DNA of 64,000 bases from Chlorobium sp. (GTDB lineage Bacteria > Bacteroidota > Chlorobiia > Chlorobiales > Chlorobiaceae), in assembly GCA_028280025.1 (NCBI GenBank), contig JANQMO010000040.1, positions 17,598 to 81,597 of the forward strand, given 5' to 3'. Position 1 is the stretch's first letter; the number at the start of each line of letters is the position of its first letter. Below, piece by piece: positions 15,543-25,267 of this stretch. The position numbers were made by a program, and so were the translations under genes. The notes beneath the pieces are model-generated. The model did no database searches and was not told where the DNA came from. It saw nothing but the letters and a program-made list of their open reading frames with translations.

Positions 15543-17996
15543 TCACTGTGCGAACTGTCCGAAGCTGAAAATGAATTTCCATCCCTGGTTGTCCTCTCCG
15601 GGATTGCTCTCGACAAAATCGAACCCGTAACCGTAATCGAGGCCTATGAGCCCGATGATCGGCAGATAGAGCCGCAGGCCGAGGCCGGCTGATTTTTTCA
15701 GGTCGCTGTAATCCATGTCACTGGTCGAGTTCCACAGATCGCCGGCCTCGACAAAGGCAAGCGCATAGATGCTCGCGGTCGGCGAGAGCGTCAGGGGATA
15801 GCGCAGTTCGCTGGTGAACTTGGAGTAAACTCTTCCTGTATACAGATCTGTTTCTGGATCCTCTATGCCGATCGCCCGGTCGTCATAACCTCTCAGCGGT
15901 ACGGTATTCAGTGAAGAAAGCCCGCTGCCTCCCATGTAAAAAGAGTCTGTATAGGGGATGTAATCGTCATCGCTAAAGGTGTCCAGGTAACCATGCTGTG
16001 TTCCCAGGTGCAGGACAAGGTCTCCCATGAGAGGAAAATACCAGTTCGAAGTTCCGATGAACTTGTAAAAATCGACGCTGCCGGGCAGCGGTCCGCCTGC
16101 CAGCTGGGCTACGATCGAGTTTTTGCTGCCCCTGCGGGGATAGATCGGGTTGTCGATACTGTTCCTGGTGATTGTTTGTGTGATGGATACCTCGTCAGCC
16201 GAATCGGGCTGGTTTTTAGAGTCGACAAAGCTCAGAAGTTCCCCTTCACTGTGCAGGTATTTCAGTTTCCAGTTGATCGTGAAATAGTCGTCCGGCCAGG
16301 TAAGGCGTCTGCCGACGTTCAGTGAAGCGCCATACTGTTTCAGAAGGTTGTCGTCGTCACCGTCATCGGTATAGTTTCTCTGTGTCGAGAAAATGGAAAA
16401 GCCGACTGCGGTTGGGGTGCCCCATGCCCACGGTTCGGTAAACGACAGCGAAAGCGTCCTGTAATCCTCGTTGCCGAACTGCCACTGGAATGAAAGTCTC
16501 TGCCCGTCACCATGCGGCAGCGGATCCCATCCCTTGCCGTTGAAGAGATCCTGTAGCGAGAAATTGTTGAAGGTCACGCCTACCGCCCCGGTAAAACCGA
16601 CATTGCCGCTGTAACCGACAGACGCATTGAACGTATCGGTCTGTTTTTCAGTCACGTTATAGGTGATGTCCACCGTTTTCGTGGCTTCATCCGGCTGGAT
16701 ATCGGGTCTGGTTGTTTCGGGGTCGAAATAGTTGAGCATGGAAATTTCCCTGACGCTCCTGACCACTTTCTTTCGGCTGAACATGTCGCCCGGGACAGTT
16801 CTCAGCTCTCTTCGGATAACATGGTCCTTGGTTTTTGTGTTTCCCCTGATGTTGACGTTTCGTATCCTGAACTGTTCTCCTTCACGAAGCACGATGTTGA
16901 GGTCAAGCGAGTCGGGCAGGACGACCTGTTCCTTGATAGAGGTCCGGAAAGAAAGGTAGCCGCGGTCCAGATAGAGTGAGGCGACGTCGCGGTTGTTCTG
17001 GGAAAAGTTCAGCCGTTCCTGGATTTTCTTTTCATTGTAGCGTTCGCCTTTCCGGATCCCGAAGACAGCGTTGAGGATTTCATTGGTGGCGAAATCTTTC
17101 GTGTTTCCGGTCCAGGTGATGTTTCTGATATAGTAGACCGGACCCTCTTCAATGAAGATGTCGATGTTGAGGCCTTTCCGGTTCTCGGTATACGATATCG
17201 AGTCCCGCAGGATCTTCATATCGCGGAAACCGTTCTCGCGGTAAAATCCGATGAGCAGTTTTTTATCCTGGCTGTATTGTTCCCTGTCGAGTTTGGGCTG
17301 GCCGAAAATTGTTTTCCACCAGGCGTTCTGATGCGTTTCCTCGAATACGTCCCGGAGTTTGCCATCCTTGAAGGAATCGTTTCCATGGAACCGGATTTTT
17401 TCGATAATGACCTTCGTGTTTTCATCGATAGTGAACACAGCTTCTGCCCGGTTATTGCCGGTCGGTTTCAGGTCGAAAGAGACATCCGCCCTCAGGTACC
17501 CTTTTTCCGAATAGGTCTTTCTTATATTTTCGGCGGCGGTGAGCAGGCTTTGCTCGTCGATATGCCTGCCCGGATACAGAGCGGCAAGAGTGTTGAGTTC
17601 CCTGTCTTTGATCTTGTCATTGCCATTGAAGACAACTCTGTCGAGGATCGGCAGCTCGACGACGATAAAGCGGAGGGCTGCCGTTTGTCCGGAAATGTTC
17701 TGTTCGGCCTGAATGTCGCTGAACTTTTTCTGTTTCCAGAGATATTCGATCGTTCCCGGGATTTCAGGACCCGGAATGGAAACGGTGCCACCCTGCTTGA
17801 GCGGAATGTTGTTGAGCAATTCGGATTCCTTGACGGTTTGCAGGCCGTCAAAGGATATTTCGGATATCGTATATTGTGAAATCTGTTTCTGTGGAGATCG
17901 TGTTGCAGCAGACGATTCTGCACCTGCAAACGTTGATAAGAAGAAAAACAGCAGGCTGATGATAATGCTGCCCGGCAAAAGTGATGGTTGTTTCAT
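15543..17996 (-). CDS. bamA: Outer-membrane protein assembly factor BamA
   Basis: Omp85-family insertase that folds barrels into the outer membrane. The ~817-aa product has a signal peptide, five POTRA-like repeats over roughly residues 40-430 (ISEISFDGLQTVKE; LDRVVFNGNDKIKD; IEKIRFHGNDSFKD; IRNITWTGNTK; IRNVNIRGNTKTKDHVIRREL) and a C-terminal 16-strand barrel with NPIYPRRGS and the VRGF-like loop motif PLRGYDDRAIG. Two start codons are possible (18008 and 17996). It lies directly downstream of uppS on the same strand, so an envelope-biogenesis operon is likely. It could assemble the two barrels encoded next to it. Confidence 0.96.
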   Translation of the reverse strand: MKQPSLLPGSIIISLLFFFLSTFAGAESSAATRSPQKQISQYTISEISFDGLQTVKESELLNNIPLKQGGTVSIPGPEIPGTIEYLWKQKKFSDIQAEQNISGQTAALRFIVVELPILDRVVFNGNDKIKDRELNTLAALYPGRHIDEQSLLTAAENIRKTYSEKGYLRADVSFDLKPTGNNRAEAVFTIDENTKVIIEKIRFHGNDSFKDGKLRDVFEETHQNAWWKTIFGQPKLDREQYSQDKKLLIGFYRENGFRDMKILRDSISYTENRKGLNIDIFIEEGPVYYIRNITWTGNTKDFATNEILNAVFGIRKGERYNEKKIQERLNFSQNNRDVASLYLDRGYLSFRTSIKEQVVLPDSLDLNIVLREGEQFRIRNVNIRGNTKTKDHVIRRELRTVPGDMFSRKKVVRSVREISMLNYFDPETTRPDIQPDEATKTVDITYNVTEKQTDTFNASVGYSGNVGFTGAVGVTFNNFSLQDLFNGKGWDPLPHGDGQRLSFQWQFGNEDYRTLSLSFTEPWAWGTPTAVGFSIFSTQRNYTDDGDDDNLLKQYGASLNVGRRLTWPDDYFTINWKLKYLHSEGELLSFVDSKNQPDSADEVSITQTITRNSIDNPIYPRRGSKNSIVAQLAGGPLPGSVDFYKFIGTSNWYFPLMGDLVLHLGTQHGYLDTFSDDDYIPYTDSFYMGGSGLSSLNTVPLRGYDDRAIGIEDPETDLYTGRVYSKFTSELRYPLTLSPTASIYALAFVEAGDLWNSTSDMDYSDLKKSAGLGLRLYLPIIGLIGLDYGYGFDFVESNPGEDNQGWKFIFSFGQFAQ

Positions 17997-18016
17997 GAAA
18001 TTGCACATCGTTGTTG

Positions 18017-18844
18017 TTACCTTCCTGGTATAGCGTTATTGTCTTTGATCTGGTCACTTGTCAAACCGAAACGGCGTTCCCTTTTCCGGAAATCCGTTAT
18101 GGCGTCGAAGAACTGGGGTCTTCGGAAATCGGGCCAGTATATATCGGAGAAATATATTTCCGAATAGGCACTTTGCCATAAAAGAAAATTACTAATACGA
18201 GATTCACCGCTTGTTCGTATCAGCAGTTCCGGTTCAGGCATCCCGTGTGTTGAAAGAAACGATTCCAGACATTGCTCGTCAAGATTTTCCGGAGATAATC
18301 TTCCGGCCTCGATTTCGGTGCAGATAGCCCTGCACGCCTGTAAGATATCCCATTTTCCGCTATAACTCAACGCAATGCAGAGCGTAAGACCGGTATTGTT
18401 TTTTGTGAGCTCCATTGTATCGTAGAGCGTCTGGCGGACTTTCCGGGGCAGCTGGGGGATATTGCCGATGACGTGCAGCCTTATGTTGTTTTTGTACAGT
18501 TCTCTTGCTTCCTTCTGCAGGACCTTGATAAGCAGCTGCATAAGGGCGGAGATTTCTTTTTCCGGTCTTTTCCAGTTTTCTGTTGAAAACGTAAAAAGTG
18601 TCAGGTACCGGATGCCGAGCTCTGCGGCGGCTTCTACAACGTCACGGACTGCGTCAACACCGGCAACATGTCCTTCAATGCGGGTTTTCCCTTTTTTTTG
18701 TGCCCATCGCCCGTTTCCATCCATGATGATTGCGATATGGGACGGAAGATTGCCTGTTGTTTTCAGTTCGTTTTTTCTTTGCTCTTCCTGGGGGTCGGTC
18801 GGGGATTTGAACCAGCGGGATGTCAATGCTCCTGATAAATCCAT
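18017..18844 (-). CDS. uppS: Isoprenyl transferase (undecaprenyl diphosphate synthase family)
   Basis: Cis-prenyltransferase that elongates farnesyl diphosphate to the C55 lipid carrier for peptidoglycan and polysaccharide synthesis. Motifs: HIAIIMDGNGRWAQKKG with the catalytic Asp, GHVAGVDAVRDVV, YLTLFTFSTENWKRP, ALSYSGKWDI, ELLIRTSGESRISNFLLWQSAYSEIYF and the C-terminal WPDF segment. The frame is open to 18895; the ATG at 18844 gives 275 aa with a somewhat long N-terminus before the core. It precedes bamA by about 20 bp. Confidence 0.95.
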   Translation of the reverse strand: MDLSGALTSRWFKSPTDPQEEQRKNELKTTGNLPSHIAIIMDGNGRWAQKKGKTRIEGHVAGVDAVRDVVEAAAELGIRYLTLFTFSTENWKRPEKEISALMQLLIKVLQKEARELYKNNIRLHVIGNIPQLPRKVRQTLYDTMELTKNNTGLTLCIALSYSGKWDILQACRAICTEIEAGRLSPENLDEQCLESFLSTHGMPEPELLIRTSGESRISNFLLWQSAYSEIYFSDIYWPDFRRPQFFDAITDFRKRERRFGLTSDQIKDNNAIPGR

Positions 18845-19094
18845 AGTGAGACATTCGGGATAGTATACGTCAGTATCATCGTGACCCTTTGGCACAGGCC
18901 TGTTACCTTTATCGGCGATTCAGGTATCCGGCTGAGTCCGCCGGGTCAAAGCTTACCGGTTTCAATGTGTATTCCGATTGAACCGGGCAGCAGTCTGCCT
19001 TGCCGCGGAACCGCTCGTGACCTTGAACCAAAAGTGTCCTCTTCATGCTGCACGCCAAAGGTCGTGCGTTCATCGGTAGTCCAGATATATGAAA

Positions 19095-19123
19095 TTGAAT
19101 TATATGCAGTTATTTGTTATTAT
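19095..19123 (+). promoter_or_regulatory. Predicted promoter upstream of gatA
   Basis: TTGAAT (19095-19100) and TATTAT (19118-19123) are spaced 17 bp apart, about 85 bp before the gatA start. The 363 bp between uppS and gatA hold nothing else that I can recognise. Confidence 0.4.
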
Positions 19124-19207
19124 ACAAACCGTATGTTGCCGTTCGTTATACCACATCGAGGCAACAGTTATCGACAGTGGTTTTCAATATTTGACAGTAG
19201 CCCGGCC

Positions 19208-20659
19208 GTGAATTTTTCCTCATATCAGATCCTGCGCGAGAAACTTCTCGAACGTGAAATCACCTGTGAATCGGTTGTTAACGACTACCTCGAGAGGATA
19301 CGTGAGAACCGTCACAGGAATGTCTATATAACCGTATTCGAAAAAGAGGCTCTGCAGCGTGCAAGGGAGCTTGACCGTAAGCTGGAAAACGGCGGGCGTC
19401 CGGGCCGGCTTTTTGGGCTTCCCATGGCTGTCAAGGATAACATTTCCATCGAGGGCTTCAGGTTGACCTGTGCCTCGGCCATTCTGTCGAATTATACTGC
19501 AGTCTATGACGCCACGGTTGTCGACAGGCTTCTTGGCGAAGATGCTGTTTTTCTGGGCAAGGTGAACATGGACGAGTTTGCAATGGGCAGCTCCAACGAG
19601 AATTCCGCATTTGGTCCGGTCCTCAATCCTTTTGACGAACAACGCGTTCCCGGCGGCAGTTCGGGCGGATCGGCGGCATCTGTTGCCGGTGACCTCGCGA
19701 TGGCGGCTCTCGGGTCCGATACCGGAGGTTCCGTCAGGCAGCCCGCCGGTTTCTGCAATGTGGTAGGGCTGAAACCTACGTATGGACGGGTTTCCCGATA
19801 CGGGCTTGTCGCGTTCGGTTCATCGTTCGACCAGGTCGGTGTTCTCGCCAAAAATTGTGACGATGCCGCGCTGGTTCTGGGTGTGATCGCCGGTAAGGAC
19901 GAATTCGATACGACCTCTTCCGGCCACACGGTCCCGGACTATCCCGCGGAGATGAACAACGTCTCTATCGAAGGTCTGAAGATAGGTGTTCCCAGAGAAT
20001 ATTTTCCTGAAACGCTTCACAGCAACGTGGCCTCGGTTGTAAGAAAGCGTCTTGATGAATTGCAGGAGGCCGGGGCTGAGCTCGTTGACATAACCCTGCC
20101 GGGAAGCGATTATGCGATAGCAGCCTATTATATCCTTACAACGGCAGAAGCATCGTCCAACCTTGCCCGTTTCGACGGTGCCCGCTATGGATACCGTTCA
20201 GAAAAGGCCTACAACTTGTCGGAGATGTATATCAATTCGAGAACCGAGGGATTCGGCAGCGAGGTCAAGCGGCGGATCATGCTCGGCACCTACGTCCTTT
20301 CTGCAGGTTATTACGATACCTACTACAAAAAAGCCCAGCAGGTAAGAAGAGTGTTTCTGAACAGTTATAGAGAGGCTTTCGACAGGGTCGATGTGATTGC
20401 CGGGCCGACATCACCTTTTCCCCCGTTCGGCATCGGGGACAAGACCGAAGATCCGCTCGAAATGTATCTTGCCGATGTATTTACCGTACCGGCCAGCATT
20501 GCCGGTATGCCTGCAGTCAGCGTGCCCGCGGGTTATGATGATACCGGTCTGCCGGTAGGTCTCCAGCTCATAGGAAATTTTTTCCGGGAAGGTGCAATCC
20601 TGGGGGTAGCAAGAGCCATACAGCAAGCCTGGTGCAATCAGGGAGAACTTAAGGAGTAA
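19208..20659 (+). CDS. gatA: Asp-tRNA(Asn)/Glu-tRNA(Gln) amidotransferase subunit A
   Basis: Amidase subunit that releases ammonia from glutamine to convert misacylated Glu-tRNA(Gln) or Asp-tRNA(Asn). The Ser-cisSer-Lys triad region is complete: AVKDNI (Lys), VPGGSSGGSAASVA and GSDTGGSVRQPA, with GLKPTYGRVSRYGLVAFGSSFDQVG following. The frame is open from 18881, but the upstream 109 codons show no family similarity. The GTG at 19208 gives V-N-F-S-S-Y-Q-I-L-R-E-K and the normal length (483 aa). gatB and gatC are not in the window. Confidence 0.95.
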   Translation: MNFSSYQILREKLLEREITCESVVNDYLERIRENRHRNVYITVFEKEALQRARELDRKLENGGRPGRLFGLPMAVKDNISIEGFRLTCASAILSNYTAVYDATVVDRLLGEDAVFLGKVNMDEFAMGSSNENSAFGPVLNPFDEQRVPGGSSGGSAASVAGDLAMAALGSDTGGSVRQPAGFCNVVGLKPTYGRVSRYGLVAFGSSFDQVGVLAKNCDDAALVLGVIAGKDEFDTTSSGHTVPDYPAEMNNVSIEGLKIGVPREYFPETLHSNVASVVRKRLDELQEAGAELVDITLPGSDYAIAAYYILTTAEASSNLARFDGARYGYRSEKAYNLSEMYINSRTEGFGSEVKRRIMLGTYVLSAGYYDTYYKKAQQVRRVFLNSYREAFDRVDVIAGPTSPFPPFGIGDKTEDPLEMYLADVFTVPASIAGMPAVSVPAGYDDTGLPVGLQLIGNFFREGAILGVARAIQQAWCNQGELKE

Positions 20660-20820
20660 TAAAACGACTTTCGGACTTGGTTCAATAATGTTATCCCGAT
20701 TGTACAATACTGTCCGGATTGCCCAGCATTTATCTGGAAATCCGCCTGAACAGTTCAACAACTCAACAGATCAACAATTCAACAACTACTTACAGACTAA
20801 CGAAGAAAGGAAGCAACAGT

Positions 20821-21723
20821 ATGAGCGTATTAGTCAACAAGGATACCCGGCTTGTCGTTCAGGGTATAACCGGAGGTGAAGGCACGTTTCACACATCCCA
20901 GATTCTCGAGTACGGCACGAATGTTGTCGCTGGTGTTACTCCCGGTAAAGGCGGACTTCAGTATTCCGGAAACGACAGGGACACCTTTTCCCGGCCGGTT
21001 CCGGTCTATAACACGGTAAAGGAAGCCGTTGAAGCAGAGAATGCCAACGCGACCGTGATTTTCGTTCCCGCGCCGTTTGCTGCCGATGCGATCATGGAAG
21101 CGGCAGAAGCCGGCCTGAAAGTGATCATCTGCATAACCGAGGGTATACCCGTTAACGACATGATGAAGGCCTACAACTATGTACAGGAGCGCGGAGCTGT
21201 TCTTGTGGGTCCGAACTGCCCCGGTGTTATTACGCCTGACGAGGCCAAGGTCGGTATCATGCCCGGATTCATTCACAGGAAAGGTTCGATCGGTGTGGTG
21301 TCCAGGAGCGGAACATTGACCTACGAAGCGGTGCACCAGCTGACAAATGTCGGGCTTGGCCAGTCGACCTGCATCGGTATCGGCGGCGATCCTGTGATCG
21401 GCACGCGCTTTATCGACGCGATCAAGCTCTTTGCCAAAGATGAAGAAACAGAAGGTCTTGTCATGATCGGAGAGATTGGCGGCAGTGCAGAAGAGGAAGC
21501 CGCCGAATACATAAAAAAACATTTCAAAAAACCGGTTGTCGGCTTCATTGCCGGCCGGACAGCCCCTCCCGGACGCCGGATGGGACATGCCGGCGCGATT
21601 GTCTCCGGAGGCAAGGGCACAGCCGAGGACAAAATAAGGGCGATGGAAAAAGCGGGAATAAAGGTTGTCGAGAATCCTGCCGATATCGGTGAAGCAATGC
21701 TTGAAGCCCTCGGAAGAGCCTGA
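20821..21723 (+). CDS. sucD: Succinyl-CoA synthetase (ADP-forming), alpha subunit
   Basis: Alpha subunit carrying the phosphohistidine; interconverts succinate and succinyl-CoA, a step of the reductive TCA cycle used by green sulfur bacteria. The 300-aa product has the CoA-binding Rossmann domain (LVVQGITGGEGTFHTSQ; GVTPGKGG), VGPNCPGVITP, SRSGTLTYEAV, GIGGDPVIGTRF and RMGHAGAIVSGGKGTA with the active-site His. Start at 20821 is set by AAAGGAAG upstream; the frame runs open from 20719 through a CAACAATTCAAC repeat. sucC is not adjacent. Confidence 0.95.
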   Translation: MSVLVNKDTRLVVQGITGGEGTFHTSQILEYGTNVVAGVTPGKGGLQYSGNDRDTFSRPVPVYNTVKEAVEAENANATVIFVPAPFAADAIMEAAEAGLKVIICITEGIPVNDMMKAYNYVQERGAVLVGPNCPGVITPDEAKVGIMPGFIHRKGSIGVVSRSGTLTYEAVHQLTNVGLGQSTCIGIGGDPVIGTRFIDAIKLFAKDEETEGLVMIGEIGGSAEEEAAEYIKKHFKKPVVGFIAGRTAPPGRRMGHAGAIVSGGKGTAEDKIRAMEKAGIKVVENPADIGEAMLEALGRA

Positions 21724-21771
21724 GCTGTCAGGAGTATATTAGACGACCCTCCATGGCAGCCTGATTTAATT

Positions 21772-22178
21772 CTATAGGTCCTATAGGTCCCATAAGTCCT
21801 ATAGGACCTATAGATTTTCAAGAGCTATACTCCTCCCACTTCCAGTTACGGGCAGTTATCTTTTCCTGAGAACTGAAAATTGCTGACTGCCGACTATTTC
21901 TTTTATAGGTCCTATAGGTCCCATAAGTCCTATAGGACCTATAGATTTTCAAGAGCGATGCTCCTCACACTTTCAGCCACGGGCAGTTATCTTTTCCTGA
22001 GAACTGAAAATTGCTGGCTGCCGACTATTTCTTTTATAGGTCCTATAGGTCCCATAAGTCCTATAGGACCTATAAATTTTCAAGAGCGATTTTCCCCAAA
22101 CTTTTCGCCAAGGCAATTATCTTCCCACTGAGAACTGAGAACTGAGAACTGAGAACTGAGAACTGAGAACTGAGAACC
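21772..22178. repeat. 131-bp tandem repeat with 16-bp-arm palindromes, then a CTGAGAA heptamer array
   Basis: CTATAGGTCCTATAGG and its exact reverse complement flank TCCCATAAGT (21772-21813). The block recurs at 21904-21943 and 22035-22074, a 131-bp spacing each time, with related text between (ttttcaagagcgat.., ctgagaactgaaaattgctg). A CTGAGAA array of seven units follows (22129-22177). The 466 bp between sucD and kdsD hold no gene. Related palindrome copies lie at 35668-35710, 40403-40446, 45921-45940 and 48437-48480. Confidence 0.85.
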
Positions 22179-22189
22179 GCCGACTATCC

Positions 22190-23170
22190 CTACAGTCCCA
22201 ACGTCACGAGATCATGAATATGAAGCAGCCCTATGGGTCTGTTATCGTCATCGCAGACAAGCAGTTGGCTGATCCTGTGCGATTCGAGCATGTTCAAACA
22301 GTCCACGGCGAGGGTGTCCGGAGTGATGGTTTTCGGATCAGCCAGCATCACGTCAGCGGCGGTGAGAGAAAGGATATCGCTGGTATTCTGGATGAGCCTT
22401 CTGAGGTCGCCGTCGGTGAATATCCCTGAGAGCTTTCCTTTACTATCGACAATGCCGCTCATTCCGAACCGTTTGGAGGTCATTTCAAGGATCAGTTCGG
22501 TTAAAAGGGCGGATTCAGGGACAAGAGGGAGCGCATCGGCGGTCGCCATGATATCGGAAGCTTTCATGGTAAGCCGGCGTCCGAGTGAACCTTTGGGATG
22601 GATTATAGCGAAATCACGATTCGTGAATCTTTTTTGATCCATGAGACAGAGCGCAAGGGCGTCACCCATGGCGAGCATTGCAGTTGTCGAGCATGTTGGG
22701 GCAAGGTCGAATGGACAGGCTTCCTGCTCAACGCTGACATCGAGGACAATATCCGCTTTTTCGGCCAGATACGAGCGCGTGTTGCCGGTGAACGCAAGTA
22801 TGGAGACGCCGATTTTCCTCAGAGCGGGAAGGATGAAGTTCAGTTCGTCCGTCATGCCGCTTTTTGAAAGGCAGATGACTGCATCGTTTTTCGAGACGAC
22901 CCCGAGATCGCCGTGAGCGGCTTCGGCAGGGTGCATGAAGAGAGCCGTTGTTCCGGTCGATGAGAGGGTTGCTGCTATTTTCTGGCCTATTATTCCGGAT
23001 TTGCCCATACCGGAGATAATGATCTTTCCTTCGCATTTGCCGAGAAGCTCGACAGCGTTATAAAACTTATCGTCAAGGAGCGCGGCGGCGCGTCTCAGAG
23101 ATTCCGCCTCCTGAAGAATAATTCGTTTGCCTGATTCAATGATGCTGCTGGATGATTCAGGAGTGTTCAT
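22190..23170 (-). CDS. kdsD: D-arabinose-5-phosphate isomerase (KpsF/GutQ family)
   Basis: Converts ribulose-5-phosphate to arabinose-5-phosphate, the precursor of Kdo for lipopolysaccharide. The 326-aa product has an N-terminal SIS domain (GKIIISGMGKSGIIGQKIAATLSSTGT; HPAEAAHGDLG; CLSKSGMTDEL; AMGDALALCLM) and two C-terminal CBS domains (~residues 205-326; ASDIMATADALPLV; VMLADPKTITPDTLAVDCL). Length and order are typical of KdsD. It fits the lipid A and polysaccharide genes elsewhere in the window. Its 3' end abuts the repeat cluster at 21772-22178. Confidence 0.93.
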   Translation of the reverse strand: MNTPESSSSIIESGKRIILQEAESLRRAAALLDDKFYNAVELLGKCEGKIIISGMGKSGIIGQKIAATLSSTGTTALFMHPAEAAHGDLGVVSKNDAVICLSKSGMTDELNFILPALRKIGVSILAFTGNTRSYLAEKADIVLDVSVEQEACPFDLAPTCSTTAMLAMGDALALCLMDQKRFTNRDFAIIHPKGSLGRRLTMKASDIMATADALPLVPESALLTELILEMTSKRFGMSGIVDSKGKLSGIFTDGDLRRLIQNTSDILSLTAADVMLADPKTITPDTLAVDCLNMLESHRISQLLVCDDDNRPIGLLHIHDLVTLGL

Positions 23171-23361
23171 GTGCAGATGTCAGGTTTTACGGCTGCCTTT
23201 CTGTTCTGTTCGCTGCTCTTCCGGAGATGCCGGTGAAAGGAACGTAGAGAGGAGCGCCGGTCAGGGAATGTTTACAAAAACTACCAAATATTGATATTTT
23301 TATTACAATTTGAGCTATTGTTGGCGGATTTAATGCTTTTTCCAAGAAAAATCAAGTAGCT

Positions 23362-23709
23362 ATGAGCTGGCTTATCATTTTGTGTTTTGCACTCCCGATT
23401 TTGTTTGGTCTCCTTTTTGTCATGACGAAATTCGTCAGGCATATGAAAGAAGAGCAGAACATGGAAATCGAGTCTTTCAAGGACTCGCTGATCGATGAGA
23501 ACAATCCTGTGGGGCTGTCGGGTAAAGAGCTTGAAAGCATGAAAATGCAGCAGGAAGAAGCCCAGAAACATTTGCGGGAAGTGATCGCAAAAATTCCCGT
23601 TGAAGAGAAAGACGGAAGACTCCGTCCGGCTTTCGATAAAATGAAACAGTTTCGGGACAAGGCATCTGAAAAATCAGCAGGAAACGGTAACGGGGCTGAG
23701 AAGAATTGA
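23362..23709 (+). CDS. Small membrane-anchored protein of unknown function
   Basis: 115 aa. One N-terminal transmembrane helix (SWLIILCFALPILFGLLFVM) is followed by a charged, probably helical or coiled-coil region (KELESMKMQQEEAQKHLREVI) and a Gly/Asn/Lys-rich tail. I do not recognise a family. It lies 31 bp upstream of the flippase gene on the same strand and is probably cotranscribed with it. The divergent kdsD lies 190 bp upstream. Confidence 0.65.
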   Translation: MSWLIILCFALPILFGLLFVMTKFVRHMKEEQNMEIESFKDSLIDENNPVGLSGKELESMKMQQEEAQKHLREVIAKIPVEEKDGRLRPAFDKMKQFRDKASEKSAGNGNGAEKN

Positions 23710-23739
23710 GCTGCGATATCACAACCGGGTTGCAGTTCC

Positions 23740-25224
23740 ATGCTCGATAAGCTGAAACTGCTGGCAAAGGATACCGTCATCTACGGTGCCAGCACAATTC
23801 TTGCAAGGGGACTGAACTATATTCTTGTTCCCCTCTATGCCAATCTTCTGACGACCTTCGAAAACGGTGTTCACGCGCTGATCTACGCCAACATCGCGCT
23901 GGCAAACGTTCTGTTTGCCTATGGGATGGAAACGTCCTATCTGAAAGTCTCCTCCGATACGATACGGTCCGGTGATGACAGTACCGGATGTTTTTCCACA
24001 GCGGTTGTCTCCCTTTTCCTGACGTCCACATTGTTTACCGTTTCGATTCTGCTTTTTGCCCCCGCGATTGCAGGACTGATCGGATTGAGCGGTGACCAGC
24101 AGGAGTTCATACGGTATGCGGCGATCATTCTCTGGCTCGATGCCATGCTGGTTATTCCTTTTGCCGAGCTGCGCCTGAAACGCAAAGCGGTACGGTTTGC
24201 CGTCGCAAGGGTGATCGGGGTGGTTATCGTCGTTGCGGCTGCAGTTATACTGATTGCCGGGTTCCAGACCGGCCTGAAAGGAGCCTTTTTTGCCAATATC
24301 GCGGGATCGTTTGCCAGCCTTGTGATCGTTCTCCCCGTTTTCCGGCAGTTCAGAAGACTGTTTTCCGCCGCCGCCCTGCGGGAAATGCTCAGGATCGGAC
24401 TTCCTTATGTGCCGACAGGGGTTGCCGGTCTTCTCGTACATCTTATCGACCGGAACGTCCTTATAAGAATGCGTCCGGATGACATCGAGAGGATATACGG
24501 TCCGGGACTCCAGGCTTCCGATGTCGTCGGGATTTATGGCCGCGTCGCGGCGTTCGGTATCCTTATCCAGCTCTTTATCCAGGTGTTCAGGTTTGCCTGG
24601 CAGCCCTTTTTTCTTCAGCATGCCGACGACCCGGAAGCCAAAAAACTGTTTCGTCAGGTGCTGAGTATCTCAAGCGTTTTTGCCATGGTTATCGCTCTTG
24701 CTGCAACACTTTTCGTTCCGGATCTCGTCAGGCACCACTATTTTGGGTCTCTCTACCTTCTCCCCCCGGCTTACTGGATCGGCCTGTCCATACTCCCGTG
24801 GATATTTTTCAGTTACATATTCGATATGATCTCGACAAACCTTTCCGCCGGTATTCTTATAACCGGCAGCACCAGGTATCTGCCGGTTGTAACCTTTTCC
24901 GGTGCGGGAGTCACGACTGCCGTATGTATCCTGCTCGTACCCGTAATGGGAATGGACGGGGCCGCGATAGCGATACTTTCCGGTACGGTGGTGATGAGTT
25001 TCTGTATGGGGTATTTTTCTCTGAAAGTGTATCCGAACAGCTATCAGTGGTTCAGGCTGCTCCTGCTCCTCGGAACCGGATTGCTGTTAGGGCGTATGCC
25101 CGGTATTGTCAATGTTGACAGCATATGGTTTGACGCCGTTCTGACGGCCGGTTATCTCGGGATAGTCCTTGTCGTTTTCCGTAACGAAGCCGGTTTTGTT
25201 TTCAGATCGCTGAAGTCCGGGTAG
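23740..25224 (+). CDS. Polysaccharide flippase / lipid-linked oligosaccharide translocase (MOP superfamily)
   Basis: 494-aa integral membrane protein with about 12-14 hydrophobic segments and the Polysacc_synt N-terminal signature (DTVIYGASTILARGLNYILVPLYANLLT). Such proteins flip undecaprenyl-linked sugars across the inner membrane for O-antigen, capsule or other glycans. A conserved central part reads RFAWQPFFLQHADDPEAKKLF, as in many RfbX/Wzx-like proteins. No glycosyltransferases are adjacent, so the glycan is unknown. Confidence 0.85.
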   Translation: MLDKLKLLAKDTVIYGASTILARGLNYILVPLYANLLTTFENGVHALIYANIALANVLFAYGMETSYLKVSSDTIRSGDDSTGCFSTAVVSLFLTSTLFTVSILLFAPAIAGLIGLSGDQQEFIRYAAIILWLDAMLVIPFAELRLKRKAVRFAVARVIGVVIVVAAAVILIAGFQTGLKGAFFANIAGSFASLVIVLPVFRQFRRLFSAAALREMLRIGLPYVPTGVAGLLVHLIDRNVLIRMRPDDIERIYGPGLQASDVVGIYGRVAAFGILIQLFIQVFRFAWQPFFLQHADDPEAKKLFRQVLSISSVFAMVIALAATLFVPDLVRHHYFGSLYLLPPAYWIGLSILPWIFFSYIFDMISTNLSAGILITGSTRYLPVVTFSGAGVTTAVCILLVPVMGMDGAAIAILSGTVVMSFCMGYFSLKVYPNSYQWFRLLLLLGTGLLLGRMPGIVNVDSIWFDAVLTAGYLGIVLVVFRNEAGFVFRSLKSG

Positions 25225-25267
25225 GAAATAGGTAGCCATCCAGCTGTCAAGCTAACCGGCCATTTGT

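Noticed and set aside
18881..19207. Long N-terminal extension of GatA
   Set aside because: No amidase similarity and an odd composition; the GTG at 19208 gives the usual GatA length and N-terminus.
21772..22178. CRISPR array
   Set aside because: The palindromes repeat at 131 bp with nearly identical, not unique, spacers, and no cas genes are seen.
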